This document shows, one piece after another, positions 1 to 9,295 of a stretch of 64,000 nt of DNA (its first letter is position 1; every line of letters begins with the position of its first letter). Source of the DNA: Sodaliphilus sp050873765 (lineage in GTDB: Bacteria; Bacteroidota; Bacteroidia; Bacteroidales; Muribaculaceae). The position numbers and the translations under genes are program-made. The notes under the pieces were generated by a model. It ran no database searches. It had not been told where the DNA came from and worked only from the letters and a program-made list of their open reading frames with translations. Where the stretch lies: NCBI GenBank assembly GCA_050873765.1, contig JBNMJK010000001.1, positions 37,437-101,436 of the forward strand, in the 5' to 3' direction.

Positions 1-1462
1 GCATGAATACGACTACCAGGACGCCATCTACGAGCAAGTGCGCGCGTGGGCTAAAAAGGCTATCGAATATCTGGAAAAAGAAGACAAGACCAACTATGGC
101 ACCCGCATCTCCCAGAACGACTACATCTACGGCGGCGACAAGGCTAAGTGGATTAAGTTTGCCTATGCGGTGATTGCCCGCAATTTGGCATCGCTCACCA
201 ATAAGAACGACTTCAAGCAGAAATACTACGATGAATTCATCGACGCTTGCAGCAAGTCGTTCGCAAGCAACGACGACAACGCCCTCGTGAAAATTCTTGG
301 TGGTGGCGCCGACGCTGCTCAGAGCACCTACAACAACTTCTTCGGCCCCTACCGTGGCAACCTCTCCAACAGCTATTGGCAGCACGATTTTGCCGTTCAG
401 ACCATGACCGGCACCATGCCTGTTTACAACGAGGAAGGCAACAAGATTACCCACACCATCACCATTGTGAACGACAAGGGTGAAACCGTGGAGCAAACTC
501 ACCCACGCTTCCCTCACATGCTGGCTGAAAAACAGATTATCTGCGACACGCTGGAAGAGACCGGTCACTTCGACCCACGTCCGCTTCTGAAGCTCGGCAC
601 CTCAAGCGGCAACGACACCACTGGCGTGAAGGATCCAAAACTGCTCCGCAAATACTACTTCAGAGGCTCAGGCTTCACAAGCCAGACCGGTCCTATCGGA
701 CAGGCCACCAACTTCTGGGGACGCACCGAAAAGATTACCGACGCTAAGGACGGACAGGGACGCTGGCTCTACAGCAACGACGCTCCTTATGTGCTCACCA
801 CCTATTCCGAACTGCTCTTCGACCTCGCTGAGGTGCAATTCAAGTATGGCAGCAAGGCCGACGCTTTTGAAACTTGGAAGAAGGCTGTGGCAGCCGATAT
901 GGACTTCTCTGCTGAGTTTATCAAGAGCGAGTCGCTCGCTACCGTTTCGGGCAAGGTTTACCACCAGGGCGACAAGGTGGACAAAGCCACCTTCAAGGCT
1001 ATGGCGCAGGAATACCTCAACGGCCCATTCGTGGCAGCTCTGCCCATGTCGGAATTCAGCCTCTCGCACATCATGATGCAGAAGTATGTGGCCCTCTATC
1101 CATGGGGCGCTCCTGAAGTGTGGGTTGACCTCCGCAAGTATCACTACGATATTGCCTACACTGGCGATGTGCCATCGTTTGGCAATGGCTGGGACAAGAC
1201 ACTTATCAACCAGAAGCGCGATGAGGACGCTACCAAGGTGTATAAGGGCTTCTACCTCATGCCTGCCAACGTGCAGAACCGCCGCTCGGCCTACAATGAG
1301 AAGAACAACGGCTCTCCTTGCTACCGCCTGCGTCCACGCTACAACTCTGAATATATGTGGAACAAGAACAACCTGGAAGCTCTGAAGCCTATCTCAGGCA
1401 CAGCCGACAACTACCAGTGCTCAATGCCTTGGTTTGCTTATCCAGGCGACATGCCTAAATAA
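1..1462 (+). CDS. SusD/RagB-family outer-membrane protein, 5' truncated by window edge
   Basis: The reading frame is open from base 2 with no start inside the window, so only the C-terminal ~487 residues are present. The sequence resembles the SusD-like_2 (RagB) type: helical TPR-like stretches such as YAVIARNLASL, a late motif VWVDLRKYHYD that matches the MRRxDY-type motif of the family (the second SusD in this window has NDMRRHDYKD at the equivalent place), and an aromatic-rich C-terminus. Proteins of this family are lipid-anchored at the cell surface and cap a SusC-type TonB-dependent transporter to bind glycans or other oligomers. The SusC partner should lie immediately upstream, outside the window. 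The next gene follows after 33 bp in the same direction and is probably cotranscribed. Family assignment is secure; the substrate is unknown. Confidence 0.85.
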   Translation, partial: HEYDYQDAIYEQVRAWAKKAIEYLEKEDKTNYGTRISQNDYIYGGDKAKWIKFAYAVIARNLASLTNKNDFKQKYYDEFIDACSKSFASNDDNALVKILGGGADAAQSTYNNFFGPYRGNLSNSYWQHDFAVQTMTGTMPVYNEEGNKITHTITIVNDKGETVEQTHPRFPHMLAEKQIICDTLEETGHFDPRPLLKLGTSSGNDTTGVKDPKLLRKYYFRGSGFTSQTGPIGQATNFWGRTEKITDAKDGQGRWLYSNDAPYVLTTYSELLFDLAEVQFKYGSKADAFETWKKAVAADMDFSAEFIKSESLATVSGKVYHQGDKVDKATFKAMAQEYLNGPFVAALPMSEFSLSHIMMQKYVALYPWGAPEVWVDLRKYHYDIAYTGDVPSFGNGWDKTLINQKRDEDATKVYKGFYLMPANVQNRRSAYNEKNNGSPCYRLRPRYNSEYMWNKNNLEALKPISGTADNYQCSMPWFAYPGDMPK

Positions 1463-1495
1463 CTTTAACCCTCCAACTTGTAAATGATTTAAAAT

Positions 1496-2356
1496 ATGAA
1501 ATTTTTAAAATATATCAGCATCTGTCTGCTTGCAGTGCTGGCAGCATCTTGTGGTAAGGAAGATATCAAATATCCATACGACGACATCAACCCAGACAAA
1601 GCGCAGATTCAAGTGGCATACATGTGCCCCAAGACAGCCATTGCCGCCAACTACATCTACAAAATTGTGGTGAATGGCGTCACCTACTCCAACAACGGCT
1701 CATCGTTCCTCACCACCTACAATTATGTGCCAAGCGCTAATGTGGGCTTGTTCTACACCGTGGATGCCGGTGAGGTGTCAATCCAGTTCCTCGACAACAA
1801 GAACAATGAGGTGTATAACCAGAAGATTAAGCTCAACGCCGGCTCTAAGCAGATGGTGGTGGTTTACGACCTCAGCAAGGCTCCTGCCATCGTTCCTGCC
1901 GAAGAACCCCGTAAATTTGCAGGCGTGGCCGACACTGGCGACTCTTGCAGCGTGCGCATCTACAACTTCCTGTTTGAATCGGAAGGCGTGCCTATGACCG
2001 ACAAGATTCAGCTCGGCCTTCAAAACATCGAAACCAAGGAATATGAGCCAGTGGGCACTCCTATCGCATTTGGTGAGGCCACCAACTTCATTCCTGTGAA
2101 GATCGACAAATTAGGCCCTGGCGGCACAGGCTTGAATTCGGCTGGCGGTCAGCGCCGTGATTTCTGCCTCTTCCGCATCGATGCCCAAACGGGTGAGAAC
2201 AAGGGTCAAATCAAGTACACCAACTCAAAAGGAACTGTGGCAGGCTATACTGGCTACCAGACTTGGTATATTGGTCGTGGCTACCTCGACTTTATGCGTG
2301 GCGTGCTCGACAGCAAGACCTTCGTGGTGGCTATGAGCCAATTTGGCGCTCTATAA
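1496..2356 (+). CDS. SusD-associated surface lipoprotein (DUF4397-like repeats)
   Basis: 286 residues. A type II signal peptide ends in the lipobox LAASC (Cys19), followed by GKED, an acidic/lysine tail like the lipoprotein surface-export signal of Bacteroidota. The mature part has two similar beta-rich segments (about 40-130 and 140-270), each with an N-terminal strand, a VNG- or RIYNF-type turn and a closing YDL/YTG segment. This recalls DUF4397-type domains, but I assign that only tentatively. It lies 33 bp after the SusD gene and is followed by a strong terminator, so it is probably the last gene of the SusC/SusD operon. Such accessory lipoproteins usually take part in surface ligand binding. 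No catalytic motif is visible. Confidence 0.65.
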   Translation: MKFLKYISICLLAVLAASCGKEDIKYPYDDINPDKAQIQVAYMCPKTAIAANYIYKIVVNGVTYSNNGSSFLTTYNYVPSANVGLFYTVDAGEVSIQFLDNKNNEVYNQKIKLNAGSKQMVVVYDLSKAPAIVPAEEPRKFAGVADTGDSCSVRIYNFLFESEGVPMTDKIQLGLQNIETKEYEPVGTPIAFGEATNFIPVKIDKLGPGGTGLNSAGGQRRDFCLFRIDAQTGENKGQIKYTNSKGTVAGYTGYQTWYIGRGYLDFMRGVLDSKTFVVAMSQFGAL

Positions 2357-2415
2357 TGTGATGATGCTCATTCTCAGCCACAACCAATAGGCTGATTAGG
2401 CTAAACCCATACATG

Positions 2416-2455
2416 GTGAGGCTCGGCGCAATCAGGCGCTGAGCCTCACTTTTTT
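2416..2455 (+). terminator. Rho-independent terminator after the SusD operon
   Basis: A 14-bp stem (GTGAGGCTCGGCGC at 2416-2429 with GCGCTGAGCCTCAC at 2436-2449, one G-T pair) closes a 6-nt loop and is followed by six T. It ends the transcription unit of the preceding lipoprotein. Confidence 0.93.
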
Positions 2456-2456
2456 A

Positions 2457-2758
2457 TCCCTATTTATCTCTTGAAAAGAAAAATGGTGGCAGATTGGCGT
2501 TTTTGTTGGCTTTTTTCTTGTGGATTGTGATATTTTAGCGTAATTTTGTGAAGAGTTCGATTTTTCTTACTAACTATTCTTCGTGATGAGTTCTGGATTA
2601 GCTACTTATTATTACAGATTAGGCGACCGGCGGCTAAGGCGCGGTTGCCCTCCATAGCCCCCATAAAAAATCTCACTGTCTATGTCATTAAATTGAAAAC
2701 TATCCTCTTAACTACAGAATAAAATTCTTAACTACATTAATATAATATTAACAACATC
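2457..2758 (+). promoter_or_regulatory. Intergenic region with candidate promoter and structured leader
   Basis: No gene is visible between the terminator and the next start. TAATTTTG at 2541-2548 matches the Bacteroidota -7 element TAnnTTTG, and TTG at 2518-2520 lies 20 bp upstream in the -33 position, so transcription should start near 2555. The resulting leader of about 200 nt contains an 8-bp hairpin (GGCGACCG at 2622-2629 with CGGTTGCC at 2642-2649, one G-T pair) and then AT-rich sequence up to the start codon. No riboswitch was recognised. Confidence 0.55.
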
Positions 2759-3232
2759 ATGCTTATGAAAAAAATTCTCTTCATGCTGACCATGCTGGTG
2801 AGCATCTGCGGATTTGCGGCAAATGAGGAGCCTGACGCTATCAGGGTGAAGCTCAATTCGGGCACTCCGGTGGTGATTCTCCTTTCCAGCAATCCAGAGG
2901 TGACCTACACCTCCACAGGCGCTACCATCACAGCTACCGGTCAGAATCCCGTTACGTTAGATTTTGATGACATTGAGTTCATCGATTTTGTGAAGAGCTC
3001 GTCGGTGAAGGATTTGGCCGCCACCGAGGGCGCAGTGAAGCTGCAGGTGAGCGCCGATGCCCTTCTGGTGAGTGGTGCCAAGGCTGGCAGCGAGCTGGCC
3101 ATCTACACCCTCGACGGCCGCTGTGTGCTGAACACTACCATTCCTGAGAGCTACAGCGTGAACCGCTCACTGCTCAACACTGGAGTTTACATCGTTAAAA
3201 TCAACAAATCAACATTTAAAATTATACTGTAA
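2759..3232 (+). CDS. Small exported protein with T9SS type A C-terminal domain
   Basis: 157 residues from ATG 2759; a second in-frame ATG at 2765 directly before a lysine run is equally good as a start. An N-terminal signal peptide ends near GFAA. The C-terminal ~60 residues (LAIYTLDGRCVLNTT, then LNTGVYIVKI) have the layout of a T9SS type A sorting domain, which directs export across the outer membrane and anchoring or release at the surface. The middle (~25-90) is a short beta-rich stretch with no known motif. Six bp separate it from the next exported protein, so the two are cotranscribed. Function unknown; it may be a structural or binding protein. Confidence 0.75.
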   Translation: MLMKKILFMLTMLVSICGFAANEEPDAIRVKLNSGTPVVILLSSNPEVTYTSTGATITATGQNPVTLDFDDIEFIDFVKSSSVKDLAATEGAVKLQVSADALLVSGAKAGSELAIYTLDGRCVLNTTIPESYSVNRSLLNTGVYIVKINKSTFKIIL

Positions 3233-3238
3233 CACGCT

Positions 3239-4591
3239 ATGAACAAATTTTTACACTTTGCACTCATCGCCGCTCTCGGGCTTGGCACCATCAACGCTCA
3301 GCAGAAAGTGATGAAAATAGAATACAACGACGGCACTTCCGAAATGAAAAACGTGAAGGACGTGTCGAAAATAACATTTGTGAACGAAGGCCAGGTGGAT
3401 CCTTCCACCAAGATGGTGGACCTCGGCCTGTCGGTGAAATGGGCTTCCTACAATGTGGGCGCCGTGAATCCTTGGGACGAAGGCAACTTCTATGCCTATG
3501 GCGAAATTGAGCCTAAGCAGACCTACACCCTCGAAAACTACCAGTGGTACTACGACTGGGAGGGTGAAGACCACGACCAATGGGAAGAATACTTGAAGCT
3601 CGGCGCCACCATCACTGGCACCAACTATGATGTGGCACACGTGAAGTGGGGCGACCAATGGCGTATTCCTACCCGTGACGAATGGCGTGAGCTGATCAAC
3701 AACTGCGACTTTACCTGGACTGGCATGAACGGTATGACTGGTGCACTGGTCACTTCGCAAATCAATGGCAACAGCATCTTCCTTCCAGCTGCCGGCAATA
3801 TGGTGAACGCAGAGCACACCCACGACCAGCTGGGCTGCTTCTACTGGACCTCTACCGAATATGAGCAGACCGACATTTCACAAGAGTGCCGTAACTACCG
3901 CGCCAACATCGATGCCTCTAACCACTCGGCTGAAGGCTACGATTATCCTGATGTGGGCTTCTCTATCCGCCCAGTGTATGGCCCAGTGCCTGCACAGACC
4001 CTTCCAAGCTACACCGCTCCTACCGAGATGGTGGACCTTGGCCTGTCGGTGAAATGGGCTCCATGCAACATTGGTGCCACCGACTCTACCGGCGTGGGCG
4101 ACTTCATCTGCTGGGGTGAGCTGGCTGCTAAGCAATACAGCCACGTTTACAACTACAAGTGGTATGACCCACTCACCAAGGGCTATGTGGAAATTGGCGA
4201 CCAGATTTCTAACACACAATACGATGCCGCCAAGGCTCTTTGGGGCAATGGCTGGCGCCTTCCTACCGAGGACGAGTTCAAGGAACTGGTGGAACGCTGC
4301 ACCTGGACTGAAAGCGCCTACGGCTACACTGTGACTGGCCCTAACGGCAAGAGCATCTTCCTGCGCGCTGCCGGTATGCAGGGCTACAAGGGCGTGCCAC
4401 GCGGCAGTGTTCAGTCGGGCTACTACATGTCGGGCAACGCCGATGTGCGCACCAACGCCAAGGGCGAGAAGATGGTGAGCAACGCTGTGTGCCTGCGCTT
4501 CTCTCGTGGCACCTACAACAAACTCAATGCGCCACAGGTCAACTATTTCTCTAAGGCTGGCGGCATTCAGGTGCGCCCAGTTCATGAGTAA
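3239..4591 (+). CDS. Exported protein with two tandem FISUMP domains
   Basis: 450 residues with a signal peptide (cleavage near INAQ). Two copies of the Fibrobacter succinogenes major paralogous domain follow, about residues 57-250 and 262-450. Each begins MVDLGLSVKWA and continues through a W(R)xP-T-x-DE(W/F) core (WRIPTRDEWRELINNC and WRLPTEDEFKELVERC) to a C-terminal RPV. The first ~50 residues, rich in DGT and VKDVSKITF, resemble the short leader module often placed before this domain. The domain has no established biochemical role and is common in secreted proteins of gut Bacteroidota. No T9SS tail is visible, so it may be periplasmic or attached by another route. It sits between two T9SS proteins and is followed by a terminator. 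Confidence 0.8.
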   Translation: MNKFLHFALIAALGLGTINAQQKVMKIEYNDGTSEMKNVKDVSKITFVNEGQVDPSTKMVDLGLSVKWASYNVGAVNPWDEGNFYAYGEIEPKQTYTLENYQWYYDWEGEDHDQWEEYLKLGATITGTNYDVAHVKWGDQWRIPTRDEWRELINNCDFTWTGMNGMTGALVTSQINGNSIFLPAAGNMVNAEHTHDQLGCFYWTSTEYEQTDISQECRNYRANIDASNHSAEGYDYPDVGFSIRPVYGPVPAQTLPSYTAPTEMVDLGLSVKWAPCNIGATDSTGVGDFICWGELAAKQYSHVYNYKWYDPLTKGYVEIGDQISNTQYDAAKALWGNGWRLPTEDEFKELVERCTWTESAYGYTVTGPNGKSIFLRAAGMQGYKGVPRGSVQSGYYMSGNADVRTNAKGEKMVSNAVCLRFSRGTYNKLNAPQVNYFSKAGGIQVRPVHE

Positions 4592-4654
4592 TACACAGCC
4601 TACTCACGTATAATACAGCTTATATGCGGGATTAAACAGTCCTGCTCGTAGATA

Positions 4655-4689
4655 GCGGGGACTGCACTGAAAATGCGTCTCCGCTTTTT
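4655..4689 (+). terminator. Terminator after the FISUMP gene
   Basis: GCGGGGAC at 4655-4662 pairs with GTCTCCGC at 4677-4684 (one G-T pair), followed by five T. Its position supports an internal start (ATG 4718) for the next gene, because an upstream in-frame ATG at 4673 lies inside this hairpin. Confidence 0.75.
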
Positions 4690-4717
4690 CGATAAAAATC
4701 ACAAACAAACTCATGAT

Positions 4718-7700
4718 ATGAAACTTATTTATTTATCAATCTTAGCCGTGATGCTGGCGCTCTCGTCAAGCGTATCGGCACAGGAAACTGAGGCACTGCT
4801 CGACCTGAGCGACCGCACCACGTTTGACAACTGCACGCAGACGAGTCTGAAATACGACCACGACAGCTATTCGGCGTGGACTTTCAACAACTACGGGAAA
4901 TACCCGTATATGTATAACTACAACATTACCGAGCCTTACTACTCCGACTATCTCATCTCTCCGGAGCTGACACTGAAGGCCAATACGCTCTACCGCATTG
5001 AAATGTCGCCTGCCGCCTATAATAGCAGCAAGACCACATCGCTCACCGTGGGCGTGGGGCAGGGCAGCGACGTGAGCACCTACACCGTGCTGGGCAAATT
5101 CGACAATATCCCTTACGCCTCTAAGGCCAATGCTGAGCAGAAGACGGTGGAATTCCACGTTGATGCCGACGGACAGTATAAAATCTACTTCTTGGGCGAG
5201 ACCAATGGTATGTATCTCTACAACACCAAGGTGGTGGAGATTGGCTCGTCGAATGTGCCTGCCGCTGTGACCGACCTTACGGTGATGCCAGCTTCCGACG
5301 GCTCTGCCTCTGCTACGGTGGCATTTACGCTGCCTGCAACCACTATCAGCGGTCATCCGCTCGACGGCACAGTGAAATACCGCATCTATCGCGATGGCGG
5401 CGAAACGGCTGTGAAGGCTGGCCGCGGCGATGCGGGTGAATATGTCACCTTTACCGATAATGCCGCTCCTACCGGCACCGTCACCTACGCGGTGGAAGTG
5501 GAGCACGACGGCAATGTGAGCGACCGTGTGTCGGCCTCTACCTATGTGGGCAAAGAAACACCTAACCCCGTAGCCGATCTCTCGGTGAGCAAAGCCGAGA
5601 ACACCTTCACGCTCTCTTGGACTGCGCCCACCACTGGTGTGCATGGCGCGCTTATCGACCCATCGGCGCTCACCTATAAGGTTTCGCGCATCGTTGATGG
5701 CGAAGCCACCGTGCTCGATGCCGCACACGCTGGCACCACCTACACCGACAACTACACCTCCACCGACTTGCACGCGCTGCAATATAGTGTGGTGGCTGTG
5801 CTTGGCGGCGAGAACTCCGCTGAAGCTACATCTAACACCTTCAATGTGGGCTATCTCACACTCCCATTCTCCGACTCCTTCGCCGGCGCTTCGTTTGGCA
5901 AGAAGTGGACGGCAGAAACCATCTCTGGCCGCTACAACTGGACTGCTGTGGCTTCTACAAGCTCGCAGAAGCCTATTGTGGCAGAATCCTACGACCAGGA
6001 CGGCGGCTTTGCGTTCTACAATTCTTGGTCGGCAACCCGCGGCAGCTCGGCTCGTCTTGCCACCGCGCCTATCAAAAACATTGCCGGCAGTGCGCCAATC
6101 ATCGAATTTTATGTGTTCCGCACCACTGGCAACGACCAGATTAAGGTGCAAGTGTCGTGCGACGACGGCGAATGGACCGATGTGCCCGACGCTGTGGTCA
6201 CTTTGAAGGGCACTCCTTTAGACTGGGAAAAGGTGTCGTTCCCTATCGGCTCTGCTATTGCTGAGGGCTGCAACACTTTCCGCGTGGGTCTGCTTGCCCT
6301 GAGCAACTATAACCAAAACACGGTGCTCGACAAGGTGCGCATCTTCGTGCCTGCCGAAAAAGATCTTGAGGCTTCTGAGCCTATCGCTCCCGCTTCGGTT
6401 TATTCGGGCAACGATATCAACCTCACCTTCCCTATCACCAACAATAGCGGCAAGGCTGTGGCTGCCAGCGACTATTCTTATGAGCTGGTTACCGACTATC
6501 CCGCTGCCGTGGCACTGCCTGCCACTGTAGAGATTCCTGCATTCGGCTCTGCCGAGGTGAATGTGACTGTGCCTGTAAGCGCCATTGAGGCTAAGGCCGC
6601 CAGCGCTTATTCCTTTGCATTGAAGGTGAATTATGAGGGTGATGAGAACCCAGCCAACAACACTTCTGCCGCCGCAGTGGTGAACGTGGGCTTCGTGGAA
6701 GAGGCCGCACCGTCGCACCCATCAGCAGCGCGTCTTGCCGATGGCTCTGTGGAGGTGAAGTGGGATGCCGCTGGCGTAGCCCACACTCCTGTGAACGTGG
6801 GCACCTCATTTGAGGGCTACGAAGATGACTACACCGGTCCGTTCGACGGCTTCACCAGCCTTGACCTTGATGAGGCTCCTGGCGATAACTATTACATGGC
6901 ATCGGGCAGCGCCTTCAAGGTGATTAATAAGCCCAGCACGCCTAAGGGTGCCGACGGCAACAATGTGATTGGTCTTACCCTTGGCGCCAACAAGCAGCAG
7001 GACGACTGGCTGATTTCTCCAACCCTCAACTGCAAAGAGGGCGCTACAATGGACCTCTCTTTCCTCGTGGCCACCAGGAAATTCAGCAGCAGCTCCTACT
7101 ACTACACCATGGAGATTCTCTACTCCACCGATGATGAGTTCGACGCTTCTAACCCATTGGCAGCCTTCACCCACAAGGTGCAGACGCTCACTTCAAGTTT
7201 CAGCTACGGACAGTTTATCAACTCTGAGACCTTTGTGCCTATCAGCATCACAGGTATTCCTGCCGAGGCTAAGCGTGTGGCTATCCACTTCATTTCGAAG
7301 ATTGCCTACACAAGCGCACTGTGGATCGACAATGTGCGCATCACCGAGGCCAATGCCAACCCACTGGTGGGCTACAACGTGTATGAAGATGGCGTGGGCC
7401 GTGTCAACTCCGAGGTGATTGCTCCAGAGCAGACCTCATTTGTGGTGACCGATGCCACCAATGCCGGTGCACAATACTTCATCACCGCCGTATATGCCAG
7501 CGGTGAGTCGCTGCCAACTGAGCCAACTGGCGCCATCGTTTCGGCTGTAGATGACCTCAACGTGGCTGGCGGCGTGAGCGTGAAGGCCACTGCCGACGGT
7601 CTCGTGGTGGAAGGCACCGACCAGGCTGCCGTTTACGACCTGCAGGGCCGTGTGGTGGCTTACGCCCGCGAGAACACCCCAGTGAGCCTCGCTCCCGGCG

Positions 7701-7750
7701 TGTATGTGGTGAAAGCAGACCGCTTCGCCTATAAAGTGGTGGTTCGCTAA
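4718..7750 (+). CDS. Large surface protein: fn3, cleaved-adhesin domains and T9SS tail
   Basis: 1010 residues from ATG 4718 (MKLIYLSILAVMLALSSS), which begins a proper signal peptide ending at VSAQ; the ATG at 4673 would put 15 charged residues before it and lies inside a terminator. After an N-terminal beta-sandwich (~22-165) come two fibronectin type III modules (~170-370; KYRIYRDGG, YKVSRIVDG), a choice-of-anchor/cleaved-adhesin-like module (~385-545), a CARDB-like module (~555-660; LTFPITNNSGKAV), a second cleaved-adhesin-like module (~690-885; DDWLISPTL, ALWIDNVRI), a further fn3 segment, and a type A sorting domain at the end (VYDLQGRVVAYA, GVYVVKADRF). The layout is that of an adhesin or matrix protein on the cell surface. 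No protease active site is visible, although these modules often accompany gingipain-like peptidases. Confidence 0.82.
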   Translation: MKLIYLSILAVMLALSSSVSAQETEALLDLSDRTTFDNCTQTSLKYDHDSYSAWTFNNYGKYPYMYNYNITEPYYSDYLISPELTLKANTLYRIEMSPAAYNSSKTTSLTVGVGQGSDVSTYTVLGKFDNIPYASKANAEQKTVEFHVDADGQYKIYFLGETNGMYLYNTKVVEIGSSNVPAAVTDLTVMPASDGSASATVAFTLPATTISGHPLDGTVKYRIYRDGGETAVKAGRGDAGEYVTFTDNAAPTGTVTYAVEVEHDGNVSDRVSASTYVGKETPNPVADLSVSKAENTFTLSWTAPTTGVHGALIDPSALTYKVSRIVDGEATVLDAAHAGTTYTDNYTSTDLHALQYSVVAVLGGENSAEATSNTFNVGYLTLPFSDSFAGASFGKKWTAETISGRYNWTAVASTSSQKPIVAESYDQDGGFAFYNSWSATRGSSARLATAPIKNIAGSAPIIEFYVFRTTGNDQIKVQVSCDDGEWTDVPDAVVTLKGTPLDWEKVSFPIGSAIAEGCNTFRVGLLALSNYNQNTVLDKVRIFVPAEKDLEASEPIAPASVYSGNDINLTFPITNNSGKAVAASDYSYELVTDYPAAVALPATVEIPAFGSAEVNVTVPVSAIEAKAASAYSFALKVNYEGDENPANNTSAAAVVNVGFVEEAAPSHPSAARLADGSVEVKWDAAGVAHTPVNVGTSFEGYEDDYTGPFDGFTSLDLDEAPGDNYYMASGSAFKVINKPSTPKGADGNNVIGLTLGANKQQDDWLISPTLNCKEGATMDLSFLVATRKFSSSSYYYTMEILYSTDDEFDASNPLAAFTHKVQTLTSSFSYGQFINSETFVPISITGIPAEAKRVAIHFISKIAYTSALWIDNVRITEANANPLVGYNVYEDGVGRVNSEVIAPEQTSFVVTDATNAGAQYFITAVYASGESLPTEPTGAIVSAVDDLNVAGGVSVKATADGLVVEGTDQAAVYDLQGRVVAYARENTPVSLAPGVYVVKADRFAYKVVVR

Positions 7751-7794
7751 TAGCGCGCGCCATTATTGAAATAAGCCATTGAGCTATAATAGTC

Positions 7795-7834
7795 AAGGGC
7801 TGTGCCAGAATGAATCCGGCACAGCCCTTTTTTT
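7795..7834 (+). terminator. Terminator after the fn3/T9SS gene
   Basis: A perfect 12-bp stem (AAGGGCTGTGCC at 7795-7806 with GGCACAGCCCTT at 7818-7829) is followed by a T run to 7834. Confidence 0.95.
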
Positions 7835-7908
7835 ATGCGTGCGTAGCATGCCGCGATTTATTGGGTGCATTTGGGTGGAATTATAAGTTAGTTTTCAAGA
7901 AAAAGCAT

Positions 7909-7916
7909 TAAATTTG
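7909..7916 (+). promoter_or_regulatory. -7 promoter element of the CNNM/CBS gene
   Basis: TAAATTTG fits TAnnTTTG exactly. Initiation about 7 nt downstream would fall at or next to the ATG at 7924, so the mRNA would be leaderless or nearly so. The -33 region has only GTTTTC near 7891, a weak match. Confidence 0.6.
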
Positions 7917-7923
7917 CCGTGTA

Positions 7924-9216
7924 ATGGATACGCTATCTACAAATTCGCTCACCTTGGTGCTGGTCACCATGCTTCTGTCGGCATTCTTCGCCGGCATGGA
8001 GATCGCTTTTGTGTCGGCCAACAAGGTGAGGCTTGAGATTGACACGCAGAAAGGCGGCTTGGTCAACCGCATCATCAACATGTTTTACAGCCACAGCGAT
8101 ATGTTCATATCCTCAATGCTTGTGGGCAACAACGTGGTGAATGTGGTTTACAGTATGGCCATGGCCGACTTGATAGGCAGCCCCATCAACAAGATGCTTG
8201 GCGGCAATGAGTTTTTGCAGCTGCTGATTGTGACCATCATCGGCACCGTCATCATTCTCATCACGGGAGAATTCCTGCCCAAGGCGGTGTTCCGCATCAA
8301 TCCTAATGCCTCGCTCCGCATGTTCTCCTTGCCGCTGTTTGTGTTCTACTGCGTTCTGTATCCGCTCTCACGCTTCACCGAAATTCTGTCGCAGCTGCTG
8401 ATGCGCCTGTTTGGCGTGAAAATCGACCGCACGAAAATGGACCGTCTTACTGTGGAGGACCTCGACGCCTATCTGCAGGAGACCATCGACAAGCGCGAAG
8501 ACGAAAACGAGGAGGTGGACCGCGAAGTGAAAATCTTTGAGAATGCGCTCGACTTCAGCGACACGCACCTGCGCGACTGTATGGTGCCGCGCAACGAGAT
8601 AGTGGCAGTGGATATCAACGACACCGATCGCGACGGACTGGTGAAGATTTTCTCCAAGACGGGGCTGAGCAAATTAGTGGTGTATCACGACGACATCGAC
8701 AATGTGCTCGGCTTTATCTCCGTGAGCGAACTTTTTGTGACCGATGTGAACTGGAAAGACCAGATGAAGCCGGTGCTGTTTGCCCCGGAAACGATGCTGG
8801 CGAAAAATATGATGCAGAGCCTGCTGAAGGAGCACCGGTCGATGGCCATTGTGGTGGATGAGTTTGGCGGCACAAGCGGCTTGGTGACGCTGGAAGACCT
8901 GGTGGAGGAGATATTTGGCGATATTCAGGACGAGCACGACCGCAACCACCTGGTGGCGCGACGGCTCAACGACACCACTTTCGAATTCTCCGGGCGTGTG
9001 GAGATTGAGGAAATCAACGATGTGTATCACCTCGACATTCCTGAGAGCGACGACTATCAGACCATAGCCGGGCTGCTCTTCACCCATTTGGGAGCAATAC
9101 CCAATGAGGGCGACACCATTGAGTTTGGCGACTTTAAGGTGACGGTGGTGAAGAAGAACGGCGCACGCGTGGAACTGGTGCGTGTGGTGGTAAGCAAGAA
9201 GGCTCACAAGCAGTAG
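7924..9216 (+). CDS. CNNM/CBS-domain membrane protein (CorC/HlyC family, GldE-like)
   Basis: 430 residues. The N-terminal DUF21/CNNM membrane domain (~1-180) has the typical start LLSAFFAGMEIAFVSANK and the GEFLPK loop. Two CBS repeats (about 220-272, with MVPRNEIVAVD, and 278-340, ending GLVTLEDLVEEIFGDI) are followed by a CorC/HlyC transporter-associated domain (~345-425). Members are inner-membrane proteins linked to Mg2+ or Na+ export; the Bacteroidota branch includes the gliding-motility protein GldE. Despite the old hemolysin label, toxin activity is not expected. It appears to be monocistronic, with a -7 element just before the start and 79 bp to the next gene. Ion specificity cannot be read from the sequence. 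Confidence 0.88.
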   Translation: MDTLSTNSLTLVLVTMLLSAFFAGMEIAFVSANKVRLEIDTQKGGLVNRIINMFYSHSDMFISSMLVGNNVVNVVYSMAMADLIGSPINKMLGGNEFLQLLIVTIIGTVIILITGEFLPKAVFRINPNASLRMFSLPLFVFYCVLYPLSRFTEILSQLLMRLFGVKIDRTKMDRLTVEDLDAYLQETIDKREDENEEVDREVKIFENALDFSDTHLRDCMVPRNEIVAVDINDTDRDGLVKIFSKTGLSKLVVYHDDIDNVLGFISVSELFVTDVNWKDQMKPVLFAPETMLAKNMMQSLLKEHRSMAIVVDEFGGTSGLVTLEDLVEEIFGDIQDEHDRNHLVARRLNDTTFEFSGRVEIEEINDVYHLDIPESDDYQTIAGLLFTHLGAIPNEGDTIEFGDFKVTVVKKNGARVELVRVVVSKKAHKQ

Positions 9217-9285
9217 CCGCTATAAATACCCACGACAATAATTATTATATAGATGATAATATAAACCCATCTTTTTTTGAAGAAA

Positions 9286-9291
9286 AGGAGG
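9286..9291 (+). promoter_or_regulatory. Perfect Shine-Dalgarno AGGAGG before the ABC ATPase
   Basis: AGGAGG lies four bases before ATG 9296. Consensus Shine-Dalgarno sites are rare in Bacteroidota, and almost none of the other genes here has one. Confidence 0.6.
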
Positions 9292-9295
9292 AAAT

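Noticed and set aside
668..1144. Minus-strand ORF within the partial SusD gene
   Set aside because: Shadow of a gene with strong codon bias; no recognisable product.
4673..4717. Upstream ATG for the fn3/T9SS gene
   Set aside because: It lies within a terminator hairpin and would mask the signal peptide.
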